Numbered from the stretch's first letter, positions 23,693 to 32,276 are shown. The stretch: DNA of 64,000 bases from Thermomicrobiales bacterium (GCA_041390825.1 JAWKPF010000010.1:62001-126000), one strand, 5' to 3'. Numbers and translations: made by a program. The notes: generated by a model from the sequence alone, not told the origin.

Positions 23693-23713
23693 CGGTGGTC
23701 GGGCGAGGTCATC

Positions 23714-23752
23714 AGTTCTGGGTCCAGAGTCCAGGGTCCAGGGTCCAGAGAG
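23714..23752. repeat. Heptamer repeat array (TCCAGGG type)
   Basis: Perfect 7-base periodicity: GGGTCCA, GAGTCCA, GGGTCCA, GGGTCCA, GAG. It is a one-letter relative of the TCCGGAG arrays elsewhere in the window and sits about 20 bases after the GMC stop codon. Confidence 0.75.
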
Positions 23753-23836
23753 AGCGAGTGGGCCCGCGAATAGGTCGAATGACCGATATGAATGGGACGC
23801 AGCGGGGTCGATCATACGTGTAGGTGAGGTTGCCTG

Positions 23837-23852
23837 TTTAGGCAAACCTAAA
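23837..23852. promoter_or_regulatory. Palindromic operator candidate, DtxR/MntR-like
   Basis: TTTAGGCAAACCTAAA is an exact 6+6 inverted repeat with a 4-base centre. An overlapping imperfect repeat pairs GGTTGCC (23828-23834) with GGCAAACC. The TTTAGG...CCTAAA shape resembles operators of metal-dependent DtxR/MntR repressors. It lies about 60 bases before the ECF sigma-factor start, a natural place for a repressor. The regulator identity is inferred from shape only. Confidence 0.45.
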
Positions 23853-23913
23853 TAGTTGCGCTGAATGCCGCATACTGGACACTGTTGCTCTTGATTCGAA
23901 AAGCTGCTTGCGC

Positions 23914-24486
23914 ATGATCGATTCATTCGCCGATCCCGCTCCGACCGATGAAGCATTGATCGCCGCGCTCGGCGCGGGGGATGCCGATGCGCTCGGGCAG
24001 CTCTACGACCGCTACCGCCGGGTGGCGATGGCGGTCGCCTATCGCATTCTGGACGACACCGCAGCGTCGGAGGACTGTCTGCAGGACGCGTTCCTGCAGG
24101 TCTGGCGCAACCATGCGTCGTTCCACCCAGAGCGGGGAAGCGTCAAGAGTTGGTTGCTGACCATCGTGCGCAATGCCGCTATCGACCGGCATCGAGGCCG
24201 GGAGGGGAGAGCTCGTCAGAACCGTCCGCTCGAGGAGGTGGACTATCTCCTGGGGGACAACGACGATCCGCACGAACAGGCGGTCGAGGCATTGCAGGCG
24301 GAGCAGATCCAGGCAGCGGTCATGGGATTGCCTGACGAGCAGCGCGAGGCCATCACGCTCGCGTTTTTCAACGGTTTGACCCATCAGGAGATCGCGGAGC
24401 GGACGGGCGTTCCACTCGGGACGGTGAAGGGCCGCATGCGGTTGGGGTTGAAGAAGCTGCGGCAGCAGTTGACCGAGGAGACGTGA
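23914..24486 (+). CDS. ECF-type RNA polymerase sigma factor
   Basis: 190 residues from ATG 23914 (a TTG six bases upstream is in frame). Region 2 is YRRVAMAVAYRILDDTAASE plus DCLQDAFLQVWRNHASF and SWLLTIVRNAAIDRHRGR; region 4 is LPDEQREAITLAFFNGLTHQ plus EIAERTGVPLGTVKGRMRLG. No anti-sigma gene follows: the next gene is on the other strand after a repeat spacer, so control may be transcriptional through the palindrome at 23837. The TGA stop is the first three bases of a heptamer unit (TGAGTCC). Confidence 0.93.
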   Translation: MIDSFADPAPTDEALIAALGAGDADALGQLYDRYRRVAMAVAYRILDDTAASEDCLQDAFLQVWRNHASFHPERGSVKSWLLTIVRNAAIDRHRGREGRARQNRPLEEVDYLLGDNDDPHEQAVEALQAEQIQAAVMGLPDEQREAITLAFFNGLTHQEIAERTGVPLGTVKGRMRLGLKKLRQQLTEET

Positions 24487-24517
24487 GTCCGGGGCCCGGA
24501 GTCCGGAGTCCGGAGCG
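24484..24517. repeat. Heptamer repeat array (GGAGTCC)
   Basis: Units TGAGTCC, GGGGCCC, GGAGTCC, GGAGTCC follow each other exactly and begin on the stop codon of the sigma-factor gene. The remaining spacer to 24720 holds a 52-base dispersed repeat and nothing else recognisable. Confidence 0.8.
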
Positions 24518-24623
24518 TGGCTGAGCCTTCGGGTTGCTTCCCTCTCCCGCCCCCTGGGTGCCTTATCCAGTGCTCTGCGCGACGAAAAGGGGCGGTCCCG
24601 GTGTGTAAAACGGAACCCGGGTG

Positions 24624-24675
24624 ATTGCCAGGGGGTTGAGCCCAGCGTTTCAACGGTGGATCGGCGCGGAGCGAT
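24624..24675. repeat. 52-base dispersed repeat, copy 2
   Basis: Second copy of the element at 17170-17221, same orientation, containing the imperfect palindrome CCCAGCGTTTCAACGGTGG. It lies downstream of both flanking genes (between convergent sigma-factor and MarR genes), a location that would suit a transcription-end or mobile palindrome element. Confidence 0.7.
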
Positions 24676-24719
24676 CTGCCGATTGCGCTCGAGTGCGTCG
24701 TCTCGGGAATCGGGAACGC

Positions 24720-25193
24720 TCAATCGGCGCGGTGTTTCTCGTGGTCGATGATACGAGCCAGGTTCTCGCAAAGAGCGCGAAACGCTGCTTCGCCGAGCAG
24801 ATGAATGTAGTCGGATTCGATTTCCTGCTTGATCGATGAAGCGGTGCGCAGATATTCCCACCCTGCATCCGTGAAGACGACCAGCGCCGCGCGCCCATCG
24901 GCTGGGTCGGGAATCCGCTCGACCAGCCCCTGGCGCGCCAGATCGTCGACCACCTGCCCGGCAGCCTGCTTGCTCACACCAGCGCGCTCGGCAATGACTG
25001 TCGTGCGGGTGCCGTTTACCTCGATGTGGGGCAGGATGGCGGCATGAGCGGCGCCAAGCTCGGAATATCCCCGGGCGCGCAGCGCGTCGATGGCGTGGGC
25101 GCTGTAGACCCGATGCGCTTGCAGGAAGAGGCGGCCGATGTGGTGGTCACGCAGGTGCTGGATTTGGTCGTGTTCCGGATCGTGGGATGTCAT
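24720..25193 (-). CDS. MarR-family transcriptional regulator
   Basis: 157 residues from the ATG at 25193. Winged-helix core: ELGAAHAAILPHIEVNGTR, TTVIAERAGVSKQAAGQVVD (recognition helix) and LVERIPDPADGRAALVVFTD (the DxRA wing). Members repress efflux, detoxification or catabolic genes and release on small phenolic ligands or oxidation. It is divergent from a small cupin gene and a palindrome lies between them, so the cupin gene is the likely target together with autoregulation. Confidence 0.9.
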   Translation of the reverse strand: MTSHDPEHDQIQHLRDHHIGRLFLQAHRVYSAHAIDALRARGYSELGAAHAAILPHIEVNGTRTTVIAERAGVSKQAAGQVVDDLARQGLVERIPDPADGRAALVVFTDAGWEYLRTASSIKQEIESDYIHLLGEAAFRALCENLARIIDHEKHRAD

Positions 25194-25203
25194 ACGACGC
25201 CGC

Positions 25204-25252
25204 TTGACAGATTGGACAATCAGGTTTACTTTCTTGTTAGACAACCTGGTTG
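25204..25252 (+). promoter_or_regulatory. Promoter and operator between marR-type gene and cupin gene
   Basis: TTGACA (25204-25209), 17 bases, then TACTTT (25227-25232) form a good sigma-70 type promoter toward the cupin gene. Two overlapping palindromes sit at the expected transcription start: TTGT-TAG-ACAA (25234-25244) and CAACC-T-GGTTG (25242-25252). A MarR dimer bound here would block the promoter. Boxes and symmetry are seen directly; the MarR link is inferred from position. Confidence 0.6.
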
Positions 25253-25307
25253 ACTGTATCACGTGCCTGGCCAGCCGTCGACTATGCGCATTTCAGGGAG
25301 ATTCGAC

Positions 25308-25685
25308 GTGAACATCATTCGAGCATCAGAGATCGCCTATGTGGAGACGCCAGGGGCCAACCGCACAGCCGGAATCGCCACGCCAAACCACGGGGCGCGG
25401 GAGGTGAGTGTGATCCGGCAACGGCAGCAACCCGGTGGCGGTAATCCGGCGCATACGCACGACCGGGAAGAGGTCATGCTCGTGACAGCGGGTATCGTCG
25501 AGGTCCACATCGGCGGCAACCGTGTGGTCCTCGACGCAGGCGACACCCTGGTGATCCCGGCCAGCACCGAGCATCGGCTCGCGAATGCCGGGGATACGGA
25601 AGCCGAGTGGTTGCTGATCGCTCCGGCGGGCATCGGGATCTTTCATGCGAACGGAGAGCGAGCCGAGCCGGTGTGGTCCCGGTAG
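25308..25685 (+). CDS. Small single-domain cupin protein
   Basis: 125 residues from GTG 25308, which has GGGAG eight bases upstream (an ATG at 25284 is in frame but lacks a site). The cupin motif 1 HTHDREEVMLVTAGIVEVHI carries the metal ligands His, His, Glu; motif 2 is LVIPASTEHRLANAGDTEAE with the last His. Such proteins bind a metal and act as small dioxygenases, isomerases or sensors; the reaction is not predictable. It is divergent from the MarR gene. Confidence 0.85.
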   Translation: MNIIRASEIAYVETPGANRTAGIATPNHGAREVSVIRQRQQPGGGNPAHTHDREEVMLVTAGIVEVHIGGNRVVLDAGDTLVIPASTEHRLANAGDTEAEWLLIAPAGIGIFHANGERAEPVWSR

Positions 25686-25712
25686 CGACAATGCATCCAT
25701 GCCGTTCGCCCG

Positions 25713-26864
25713 TTACCCCGCAACGATGCGGTAGATGCCGCCATTGAGGTCGATGATGTAGAGCTCACCAGACATGTCCTGGGCGAACGACGAGGGATTC
25801 ATTTCCGTTTCGATGTAGTCGGTGGCAGTGTAGGAGCCATCGCCATTGGGAATGAGTCCCCACAAGTAGCCGGTGCAGTAGTCGGCGAAGAGATAGGTTC
25901 CAGCCAGATCGGAGATGAAGCCGCCGCGGTAGACATAGCCGCCAGTTACGGAACAACCGTAATCATGCGTGTATTGATCGACCGGCGCGGTGTACTCGGA
26001 CGGATCGCAATCGGGATCCTGGTAGCAGTCGTTCCCTTCGAGCACGCTCCAGCCGAAATTCTGACCGCTGGAGCCGGCGGGGATGAGGTCGATTTCCTCG
26101 ATGTCGTTCTGTCCAACATCGCCGATCCAGAGGTCGCCGGTCTCGCGGTCGAAGCTGAAGCGCCACGGGTTGCGGAATCCCCAGGCAAAGGTCTCGGGGG
26201 CGAAACTGGGATCGTCGACGAAGGGATTGTCGGCGGGGATACCGTACGGTTCCTGGCCGCCGGTGACATCGATGCGCAAGATTTTGGCGAGGAGTGTGCC
26301 CGGGTCCTGGGCGATTCCGTCCGGATCGCCTTGTCCGCCGCCATCGCCGAAGCCGAGATAGAGAAACCCGTCCGGACCGAACTCGATGTGGCCGCCATTG
26401 TGATTGGAGTTGGGTTGCTCCAGCGTCATGATGGTAACGGCGGAATCGGGATCGAGCCGGTTCGGGCTCTCCTCGCCGACGGTGTAGCGCACGATCTGGG
26501 AGTTGCCCTCGGTATCGGTATATGAGACGAAGACGCGACGGTTCTCACCGAACCCGGGGTCGAGCGCCATACCGAGCAGTCCCTGCTCGTTGCCAGACGA
26601 CACCTGGTCGGAGATATCGAGGAAGGGGGTGCTCAAGACGTCGCCGCCGACCGAGACGAGAATCCGGCCGCCTTGCTCGACAATGAAGAACCGGCCCGAA
26701 CCGTCGTTCGATTCGATGTACCCCACCGGGCGGTCCAGCCCGTCGTAGATCTGCTCGAACGCGATCGGCAGTCCGTCCACCCCCTGCGCCACCACGAGCT
26801 CAGGAACGGTCAATAGCCCGAGCGCAACCGGGCTGGCGATGAAGGTTCGGCGCGTGAGGCGCAT
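25713..26864 (-). CDS. Exported PQQ-dependent sugar dehydrogenase family protein (soluble GDH/Hedgehog-type beta-propeller)
   Basis: 383 residues. The N-terminus MRLTRRTFIASPVALGLLTV is a Tat-type signal (TRRTFI). The mature protein has GSDH family blocks: GNEQGLLGMALDPGFGENR, SNHNGGHIEFGPDGFLYLGF, DGGGQGDPDGIAQDPGTLLA and AWGFRNPWRFSFDRETGDLW. The family oxidises glucose or other sugars with PQQ, or is a plant/animal-like member of unknown substrate; several calcium and PQQ ligands cannot be checked by eye. A facing heptamer spacer separates it from the SDR gene upstream, which is read in the same direction. Confidence 0.87.
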   Translation of the reverse strand: MRLTRRTFIASPVALGLLTVPELVVAQGVDGLPIAFEQIYDGLDRPVGYIESNDGSGRFFIVEQGGRILVSVGGDVLSTPFLDISDQVSSGNEQGLLGMALDPGFGENRRVFVSYTDTEGNSQIVRYTVGEESPNRLDPDSAVTIMTLEQPNSNHNGGHIEFGPDGFLYLGFGDGGGQGDPDGIAQDPGTLLAKILRIDVTGGQEPYGIPADNPFVDDPSFAPETFAWGFRNPWRFSFDRETGDLWIGDVGQNDIEEIDLIPAGSSGQNFGWSVLEGNDCYQDPDCDPSEYTAPVDQYTHDYGCSVTGGYVYRGGFISDLAGTYLFADYCTGYLWGLIPNGDGSYTATDYIETEMNPSSFAQDMSGELYIIDLNGGIYRIVAG

Positions 26865-26881
26865 GGGTTCTCCTGTGGTTG

Positions 26882-26973
26882 GTCTGGAGTCCGGGGCCCT
26901 GAGTCCTGGGTCCTGAGCCCAACGACGTGCGGCCGTTGCGTCTCTCCGGACTCGGAGCTCCGGACTCCGGACC
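26882..26973. repeat. Facing heptamer arrays (TCCTGAG / CTCCGGA) forming a possible hairpin
   Basis: Left array GAGTCCG, GGGCCCT, GAGTCCT, GGGTCCT, GAGCCC (26886-26920); right array CTCCGGA, CTCGGAG, CTCCGGA, CTCCGGA with a one-base slip (26943-26972). The two are reverse complements in character across a 22-base loop. The pair sits between two minus-strand genes. Confidence 0.75.
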
Positions 26974-26976
26974 TCG

Positions 26977-27753
26977 CTACGTGGCGGTCCAGCCGCCGTC
27001 GACGGTCAGTGGCAAGCCATTGACATAGGACGATTCCGGACCGCACAAGAACGCGATGGCGTTGGCGACTTCTTGCGGCGTGCCAAGGCGGCCGGATGGC
27101 GTGCGGTAGATGATGTCGTCATACGATGCGGGATTGCTTTCGAACATAGGCCGGGTGAGCGGGGTGTCGACAAAGGCCGGGCAGACCGCATTGACCCGGA
27201 TGTTCACCGGTCCCCATTCGAGGGCGAGCACCTTGGTCAGGTTGACGACCCCGGCTTTGGCGGAGCAGTACGACGAACGCTGGTAGTATCCGCCGAGGCC
27301 CATGACGCTCGCGACATTGACGATGGAGCCTCCCTGGGGATGTTGGTCGCGCATGATGCGCCCCACGGCCTGAGCCATGAAGAAGACGCCTTTGAGATCG
27401 GTGTCGATCACCTTGTCCCACGCCTCCTCAGTAACATCGAATGCGTCTTGCCGGATGTTGATGCCAGCGTTGTTGACCAGCATGTCGATGTGCCCGTCGA
27501 CCGCCGCCGTGGCTGCCGCCACCTGGCGAATGTTCTCGAGATCGGTGACGTCGAGTCCCAGAATCAGCCCGGAACCGCCCGCAGACTCGATCTGATCGAG
27601 CGTTTCGCCCGCGCGGTCGAGCCGGTCCGGCAACTCGGTAAACACAACGCGCGCGCCTCTGCGGGCGAGCTCGACTGCCGTTGCCTGGCCAAGGCCCGAT
27701 CCGGCGCCGGTCACCAGCGCCACCTTCCCCTCGAGATTTCGTGGAACGTCCAT
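26977..27753 (-). CDS. SDR-family NAD(P)-dependent oxidoreductase
   Basis: 258 residues from ATG 27753. Classical short-chain dehydrogenase: cofactor motif GKVALVTGAGSGLGQATAVE (TGxxxGxG), NNAGIN, catalytic Ser in VNVASVMGLGGYYQRSSY, Tyr and Lys in YCSAKAGVV, and the C-terminal GLPLTVDGGWTAT. A 3-hydroxyacyl or sugar/polyol dehydrogenase activity is typical of this subgroup. The next gene is divergent at 28267 (sugar importer), so a sugar substrate is plausible. Confidence 0.9.
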   Translation of the reverse strand: MDVPRNLEGKVALVTGAGSGLGQATAVELARRGARVVFTELPDRLDRAGETLDQIESAGGSGLILGLDVTDLENIRQVAAATAAVDGHIDMLVNNAGINIRQDAFDVTEEAWDKVIDTDLKGVFFMAQAVGRIMRDQHPQGGSIVNVASVMGLGGYYQRSSYCSAKAGVVNLTKVLALEWGPVNIRVNAVCPAFVDTPLTRPMFESNPASYDDIIYRTPSGRLGTPQEVANAIAFLCGPESSYVNGLPLTVDGGWTAT

Positions 27754-28266
27754 TGCCGACTCGTTGCTCCTGCCTGGTGAGCGCGGCCAAAGCGCCGCAC
27801 CGCTCACCATACCAATGTTCGGCCTCCAGGCTGGGAGGAGACTGAAACGTTGCGTAATGGCTGCTGAGGATAGGTGACCCTGATTCACGAGGCGCGGCGA
27901 GTCCCCACGACCGATGAACGGGTTTCGAGGGCACTGTGTCTACCGGGAACAAAATGCGATGTTCGGTTGAATGCGGTTGGGGCCCTATGGTACCGTCAGC
28001 GTGTCTCTGATACGCGTCGCACACGCAATGAACAGCTTGGGCTTGGGCGCCAGACCCCGCTACTCATTGGTTGTCGCAAAGCGGGTCAGAATTCGTCCGT
28101 GACGGTGGATCGGACCGACACGAATCGGTGTCGCAAGCTATCCATCTGAACGGAGTTCCGTATGGCCTGGATACCCGTTGCGTCTCTGGACTGACGCGCG
28201 GTCAACCGGTACCGGCGCGCGCGCGCCGGTGGACCGAGCACCAAGATCGAGGAGGATCGAGAACCC
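27754..28266. other. 513-base divergent spacer before the sugar importer
   Basis: No gene is credible here. It should hold the promoters of the SDR gene and of the importer operon, but I could not identify a clear -35/-10 pair. A GC-only stretch (GCGCGCGCGCGCC) lies near 28218, and the last 20 bases carry the GAGGAGG ribosome site for the binding-protein gene. Confidence 0.4.
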
Positions 28267-29367
28267 ATGCTTCAGCTTCGGAACCGTTTCCATGAGATGT
28301 CGCGCAAGGAACATCGCGCGGCGCTCCAGTCGATTAGCCGCCGTGGCTTCATCGGCGGTGGCGCGGCGTTGGCTGGCCTGGTGGCTGCGTCCGGATTGCG
28401 GCCCGGCGTCACCCACGCCGAGGCGCTGGCGAATCTGAACATCCTGCCGGAAGACCTGCCGGCGCCGCAGTACCGCATGGCGACAGTCGAAGTCGGCGCG
28501 GCGTCGACCTGGGTTTCCCACGGTATCGAGACCTCGAAGTTCGTTGGCTCCCTGCTGGGTGTCGAGGTCGAGGCGTTCGACGGTCAGTTCGACCCGGCGC
28601 TTCAGCTTTCAGCGCTGCAGACGATCTCTGGTGAAGATTGGGACTTCGTGGCCCTGCACCCGGCATCGTCCGATGCGCTGGTCGATGGCACCGATGCCAT
28701 CATCGGCAATGACATTCCATTGATCATCATGGACACCCGGCTCATCCAGGATCCGGACGCCAACATGGAATACAACTTCCTGACCTTCATCGAGCCAGAC
28801 AACATCTATATGGGCTCGACGGTGGCGGAAGAGTTGATGAAGGCCATCAACTACCAGGGCGAGGTCATCCACACCCGCGGCCAGCTCGGTCACACCGGTT
28901 CGCAAGGACGCTATGACGGCTTCCAGCAGGTAGTCGCCAAGTACCCGGATGTCAAGGTTGTGGACGAGACCCCGGGCGAGTGGCAGACGGATATCGTCGC
29001 CAGCCTGTGGCAGGACCTGCTGCAGCGCTTCCCGAACGTGGTCGGCGGCTACTTCCACTCGGACGACATGGCGCTAGCCGCAGCCAGCATCGTGGACGGC
29101 GCTGGCATGGCCGATCAGGTCAAGCTGGTGGGTGTCGACGGCGGACGCAACGCCTGCGAGGCTATCCTCGACGGCACGCTGTACGCCTCGGTCATCAACC
29201 CGTCCGGCCGCATTCATGGCGGCTCGGTCTGGGCCGGCTACCTGAACGCCTCCGGCACCGACAACCACGACGGCGAGATTCCCAAGTTCATCCGCGCCGA
29301 CGGCGGCCCGATCACGGCCGACAACGCCGCGGGATACATCTGGCTGTACGACAACTACCAGTACTAG
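28267..29367 (+). CDS. Sugar ABC importer, substrate-binding protein (ribose-type, PBP1)
   Basis: 366 residues, Tat-type signal SISRRGFIGGGAALAGLVAA near residues 22-41. The mature part has the type 1 fold of RbsB-like proteins: SKFVGSLLGVEVEAFDGQFD, a second-domain EVIHTRGQLGHTGSQGRYDG, and VGGYFHSDDMALAAASIVDG near the ligand hinge. First gene of a three-gene operon with the double ATPase and the permease, so it is a CUT2-class importer. The sugar is unknown. Confidence 0.93.
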   Translation: MLQLRNRFHEMSRKEHRAALQSISRRGFIGGGAALAGLVAASGLRPGVTHAEALANLNILPEDLPAPQYRMATVEVGAASTWVSHGIETSKFVGSLLGVEVEAFDGQFDPALQLSALQTISGEDWDFVALHPASSDALVDGTDAIIGNDIPLIIMDTRLIQDPDANMEYNFLTFIEPDNIYMGSTVAEELMKAINYQGEVIHTRGQLGHTGSQGRYDGFQQVVAKYPDVKVVDETPGEWQTDIVASLWQDLLQRFPNVVGGYFHSDDMALAAASIVDGAGMADQVKLVGVDGGRNACEAILDGTLYASVINPSGRIHGGSVWAGYLNASGTDNHDGEIPKFIRADGGPITADNAAGYIWLYDNYQY

Positions 29368-29379
29368 GCATCGGTTTGT

Positions 29380-29470
29380 CCTGAGTCCGGGGTCCGGAGT
29401 CCTGAGTCACACCAGGATTCCGGCCTCCGGTCATTCGTCTCAGGGCTCTGGACTCAAGACTCAGGACTCA
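29380..29470. repeat. Facing heptamer arrays between importer genes
   Basis: Left: TCCTGAG, TCCGGGG, TCCGGAG, TCCTGAG (29380-29407). Right: CTCAGGG, CTCTGGA, CTCAAGA, CTCAGGA, CTCA (29439-29470), ending four bases before the ATPase start. The two sets are complementary and could fold on the mRNA between the highly expressed binding-protein gene and the ATPase gene. Confidence 0.75.
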
Positions 29471-29474
29471 CTTC

Positions 29475-31016
29475 ATGGCTTCCAGTGTGGCTGATCCGGT
29501 TGCAGGCACCCCAACAGCGCAGGCGGCGCGTCCCGTCCTGGAGTTGCGCGGTGTCACCAAGCGCTTCGGCGGCGCGACCGCGCTCGACGATGTCGATTTC
29601 GACCTCTTGCCGGGCGAAATCCATGGACTGATCGGTGAGAACGGCGCGGGCAAGAGCACGCTGTCGAAGATCCTGAGCGGGGTGCAGCGACCGGACTCGG
29701 GCGAGATGCTGCTGAATGGCGAGGTCGTGCGCTTCCGCTCACCGGCGGAGGCCAAGGCCGCGGGCATCGGCATGATCTATCAGGAGCTCACCCTGATGCC
29801 GGCGCTCTCAGTGGCCGAGAACGTTTTCCTGGGCCGGCAGCCGCGCAACCGGTTTGGATTGGTCGACTGGAAGCGGATTCGCACCGAATCGAAACGGCAG
29901 TTGGCCGATTTCGATATCGATATCGATGTCGACGAGCGGGTCAAACAGCTCTCGCTGGGGAATCAGCAACTCATCGAGATCGCGCGGGTGATCAATTCCG
30001 GCGCGGATGTGATCATCCTGGACGAGCCGACTTCGGCGCTTTCTGTCCCGGAATCCGAGCGTCTCTTCGAACTCATGCGCGATCTGCGCGACCAGGGCAA
30101 GAGCCTGATCTTCATTTCGCACTTCCTGGAGGATGTGCTGGCGGTTGCCGACCGGGTGACCGTGCTCAAGAACTCGAAAAAAGTGACCACCATGCCGGTA
30201 TCGGAACTGTCCAAGCATGCGTTGGTCAACCTCATGATCGGGCGTGACGCCGATCAGTTGGCGGAGTCATACGAAGCGGGTGTGCATCTGCCGCCACGCG
30301 TCGAAACCAACCCCGTGCTAACGATCGACGCGCTCACCGCCCCCGGTGATTTCGAGGACATCTCCTTTACCCTGCATGAGGGCGAGATCCTCGGACTCTT
30401 CGGCTATCTCGGCGCGGGCATGACAGAAATCGCCCGCGCCATCTTCGGCGTCCTGAAGCCGAAATCCGGCACGATGACCTTGGACGGCAAGGTCATCAAA
30501 CCCTCGAGCCCTGTGGCGGCCAAGAAACTGGGAATCGCCTATCTGACAGAGAACCGGCGCGCCACGCTCTTCCCGAAACACGAGATTTACAAGAACATCA
30601 CACTCGCGCACCTGGACCATTTGGTGAAACCGGTCTTCCGGCACGATTCCGAGATCAGCACGGCAACCACGCTGGTGCAGCGAACCGGTGTGCGTCCCGG
30701 CAGCCCCACCATGCTGGCAGGGCACCTGAGCGGCGGCAATCAACAAAAGGTGGTGCTCGCCAAATGGCTCACCAAACAACCCCGGGTCCTGATGTTGAAC
30801 GAACCGACCCGCGGTATGGACGTTGGCGCCAAGCGCGAGGTGCTGGACCTGGTGAAAGAGCTGAAATCGGAAGGAGTGGCGATCTTGCTCCTCTCGACCG
30901 AGCCAGAAACCGTGCTGACCGAATCGGACCGCATCCTGGTCCTGTCGCGCGGAAAGATCACCAAAGAGTTCGTCGATGAGCAGGTGAGCAAGGAAGATCT
31001 GCTGCTCTACGCGTAG
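29475..31016 (+). CDS. Sugar ABC importer, ATP-binding protein with two ABC domains (RbsA/MglA type)
   Basis: 513 residues. Domain 1 has Walker A GENGAGKS (about 54-61), signature LSLGNQQLIEIARV and Walker B VIILDEPTSALS. Domain 2 has the degenerate Walker A GYLGAGMTEIARAIFG usual in this family, signature LSGGNQQKVVLAKWL and VLMLNEPTRGMDVGAKREVL. It powers the importer with the preceding binding protein and following permease. The start is ATG 29475, directly after a heptamer array; a ribosome site is poor because the array ends at the start. Confidence 0.95.
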   Translation: MASSVADPVAGTPTAQAARPVLELRGVTKRFGGATALDDVDFDLLPGEIHGLIGENGAGKSTLSKILSGVQRPDSGEMLLNGEVVRFRSPAEAKAAGIGMIYQELTLMPALSVAENVFLGRQPRNRFGLVDWKRIRTESKRQLADFDIDIDVDERVKQLSLGNQQLIEIARVINSGADVIILDEPTSALSVPESERLFELMRDLRDQGKSLIFISHFLEDVLAVADRVTVLKNSKKVTTMPVSELSKHALVNLMIGRDADQLAESYEAGVHLPPRVETNPVLTIDALTAPGDFEDISFTLHEGEILGLFGYLGAGMTEIARAIFGVLKPKSGTMTLDGKVIKPSSPVAAKKLGIAYLTENRRATLFPKHEIYKNITLAHLDHLVKPVFRHDSEISTATTLVQRTGVRPGSPTMLAGHLSGGNQQKVVLAKWLTKQPRVLMLNEPTRGMDVGAKREVLDLVKELKSEGVAILLLSTEPETVLTESDRILVLSRGKITKEFVDEQVSKEDLLLYA

Positions 31017-31059
31017 TACGTTGTTCGAGGCTGTTCGAGGAAGAGGTGGGAAAACGACG

Positions 31060-32094
31060 ATGTCCAACGTGAGTCCAGCGCTTCAGCCAAGCCAGGGTGG
31101 CCGGAGCTCGTCCGATACGATCATGGCCCTGGCAACCCGCAACGCGCGGTTGCTTGCGCCGTTGCTCAGCCTGGTCGTGTTGATCATCTTCTTCTCGATC
31201 ACCACCGACACCTTCTTGCGGTTGAGCAACTTCCGCAATGTGGTGACGCAGGTGGCGCCGATTGCCGTGGCTGCGACGGGCATCACCTTCGTGCTGCTCT
31301 GCGCGGAGATCGACCTGAGCATCGCATCGGTGGCGACATTTGCCGGCATGCTTTGCGCATGGTTCTGGGTGGGCGATCCGATCAATCTGGGCAGTTGGGG
31401 CATCCTGGTTGCGATTCTGGTCGCCGCGCTGCTGGGTCTGATCAACGGGTTCTTCATCTCCTACGTCGGCATCCCCTCCTTCATGATGACACTGGCCATG
31501 CTCACCATTGCCGGTGGTCTGGCTACCTATATCAATGACGGTAAACCGATCTTCGATGTGCCGGATGTGCTGCCGCGCATTGCGCGCGCCGGCAACATCT
31601 TCCTGGGCATGCCGGTGATCGGGTGGATCGCGGTGGCGGTCTTGATCGTTGGGCACGTCGTGCTGGCCTATACCCGTTTCGGGCGGCAGGTCTACATGAC
31701 TGGTGGCAACCGCGAGGCGGCGGAGATGTCCGGTGTCGATACCCGCCGGGTCATCATGCTGGTCATGATGATTTCCGGGCTGACCGCCGGTATGGCCGGC
31801 ATTCTCTTCATCGGGCGCCTGAGCTCGGCCAGCCCCGCTGGTGGTCAGAACATGCTGATCGACACCATTGCAGCGGTGGTGCTGGGCGGGACCTCGCTCT
31901 TCGGCGGTGAAGGCGGCATGCTGAACACCGTGCTCGGTCTGTTGATCTTCGCGGTGCTGTCCAACGGGCTCAACCTGCTGCCGGACATCAGCATTTACTT
32001 CAAGGAAGCATTGACCGGCATCATCCTGCTCTGCGCCCTGTTGCTCAACGTGCTGGCGCTGCGGTTGGAGAAATACCAGCGCCGAGCTGAGTAA
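31060..32094 (+). CDS. Sugar ABC importer, permease (RbsC type)
   Basis: 344 residues from ATG 31060 (GAGGTGGG upstream). About eight to ten membrane helices. Family signatures: QVAPIAVAATGITFVLLCAE, IDLSIASVATFAGML, YTRFGRQVYMTGGNREAAEM and SGVDTRRVIMLVMMISGLTA, the RbsC/BPL_transp_2 pattern with the cytoplasmic EAA-like loop. It completes the CUT2-type importer and is followed by a strong hairpin. Confidence 0.94.
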   Translation: MSNVSPALQPSQGGRSSSDTIMALATRNARLLAPLLSLVVLIIFFSITTDTFLRLSNFRNVVTQVAPIAVAATGITFVLLCAEIDLSIASVATFAGMLCAWFWVGDPINLGSWGILVAILVAALLGLINGFFISYVGIPSFMMTLAMLTIAGGLATYINDGKPIFDVPDVLPRIARAGNIFLGMPVIGWIAVAVLIVGHVVLAYTRFGRQVYMTGGNREAAEMSGVDTRRVIMLVMMISGLTAGMAGILFIGRLSSASPAGGQNMLIDTIAAVVLGGTSLFGGEGGMLNTVLGLLIFAVLSNGLNLLPDISIYFKEALTGIILLCALLLNVLALRLEKYQRRAE

Positions 32095-32112
32095 CCGATC
32101 TCGATTCCGGCC

Positions 32113-32150
32113 GAAAACGCCCGTGTCCCAGTTCGGACACGGGCGTTTTC
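32113..32150 (+). terminator. Hairpin terminator after the sugar importer operon
   Basis: A perfect 16-base stem (GAAAACGCCCGTGTCC with its complement GGACACGGGCGTTTTC) around the 6-base loop CAGTTC, starting 19 bases after the permease stop. The 3' arm ends in TTTTC. Because the arms carry AAAA and TTTT at their base, it can act in both directions. Confidence 0.85.
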
Positions 32151-32276
32151 CGATCTGGCCAGCGTTCCAGTACGGCAGAGGCGCCTCTCTGGGAATATCC
32201 CCAATTGAGCGAGATGGGTGTGCTGAAGCGCCGCGTACTATGTACGGCAAGCGTCTGTAAGCATGGAGCAATCGAG

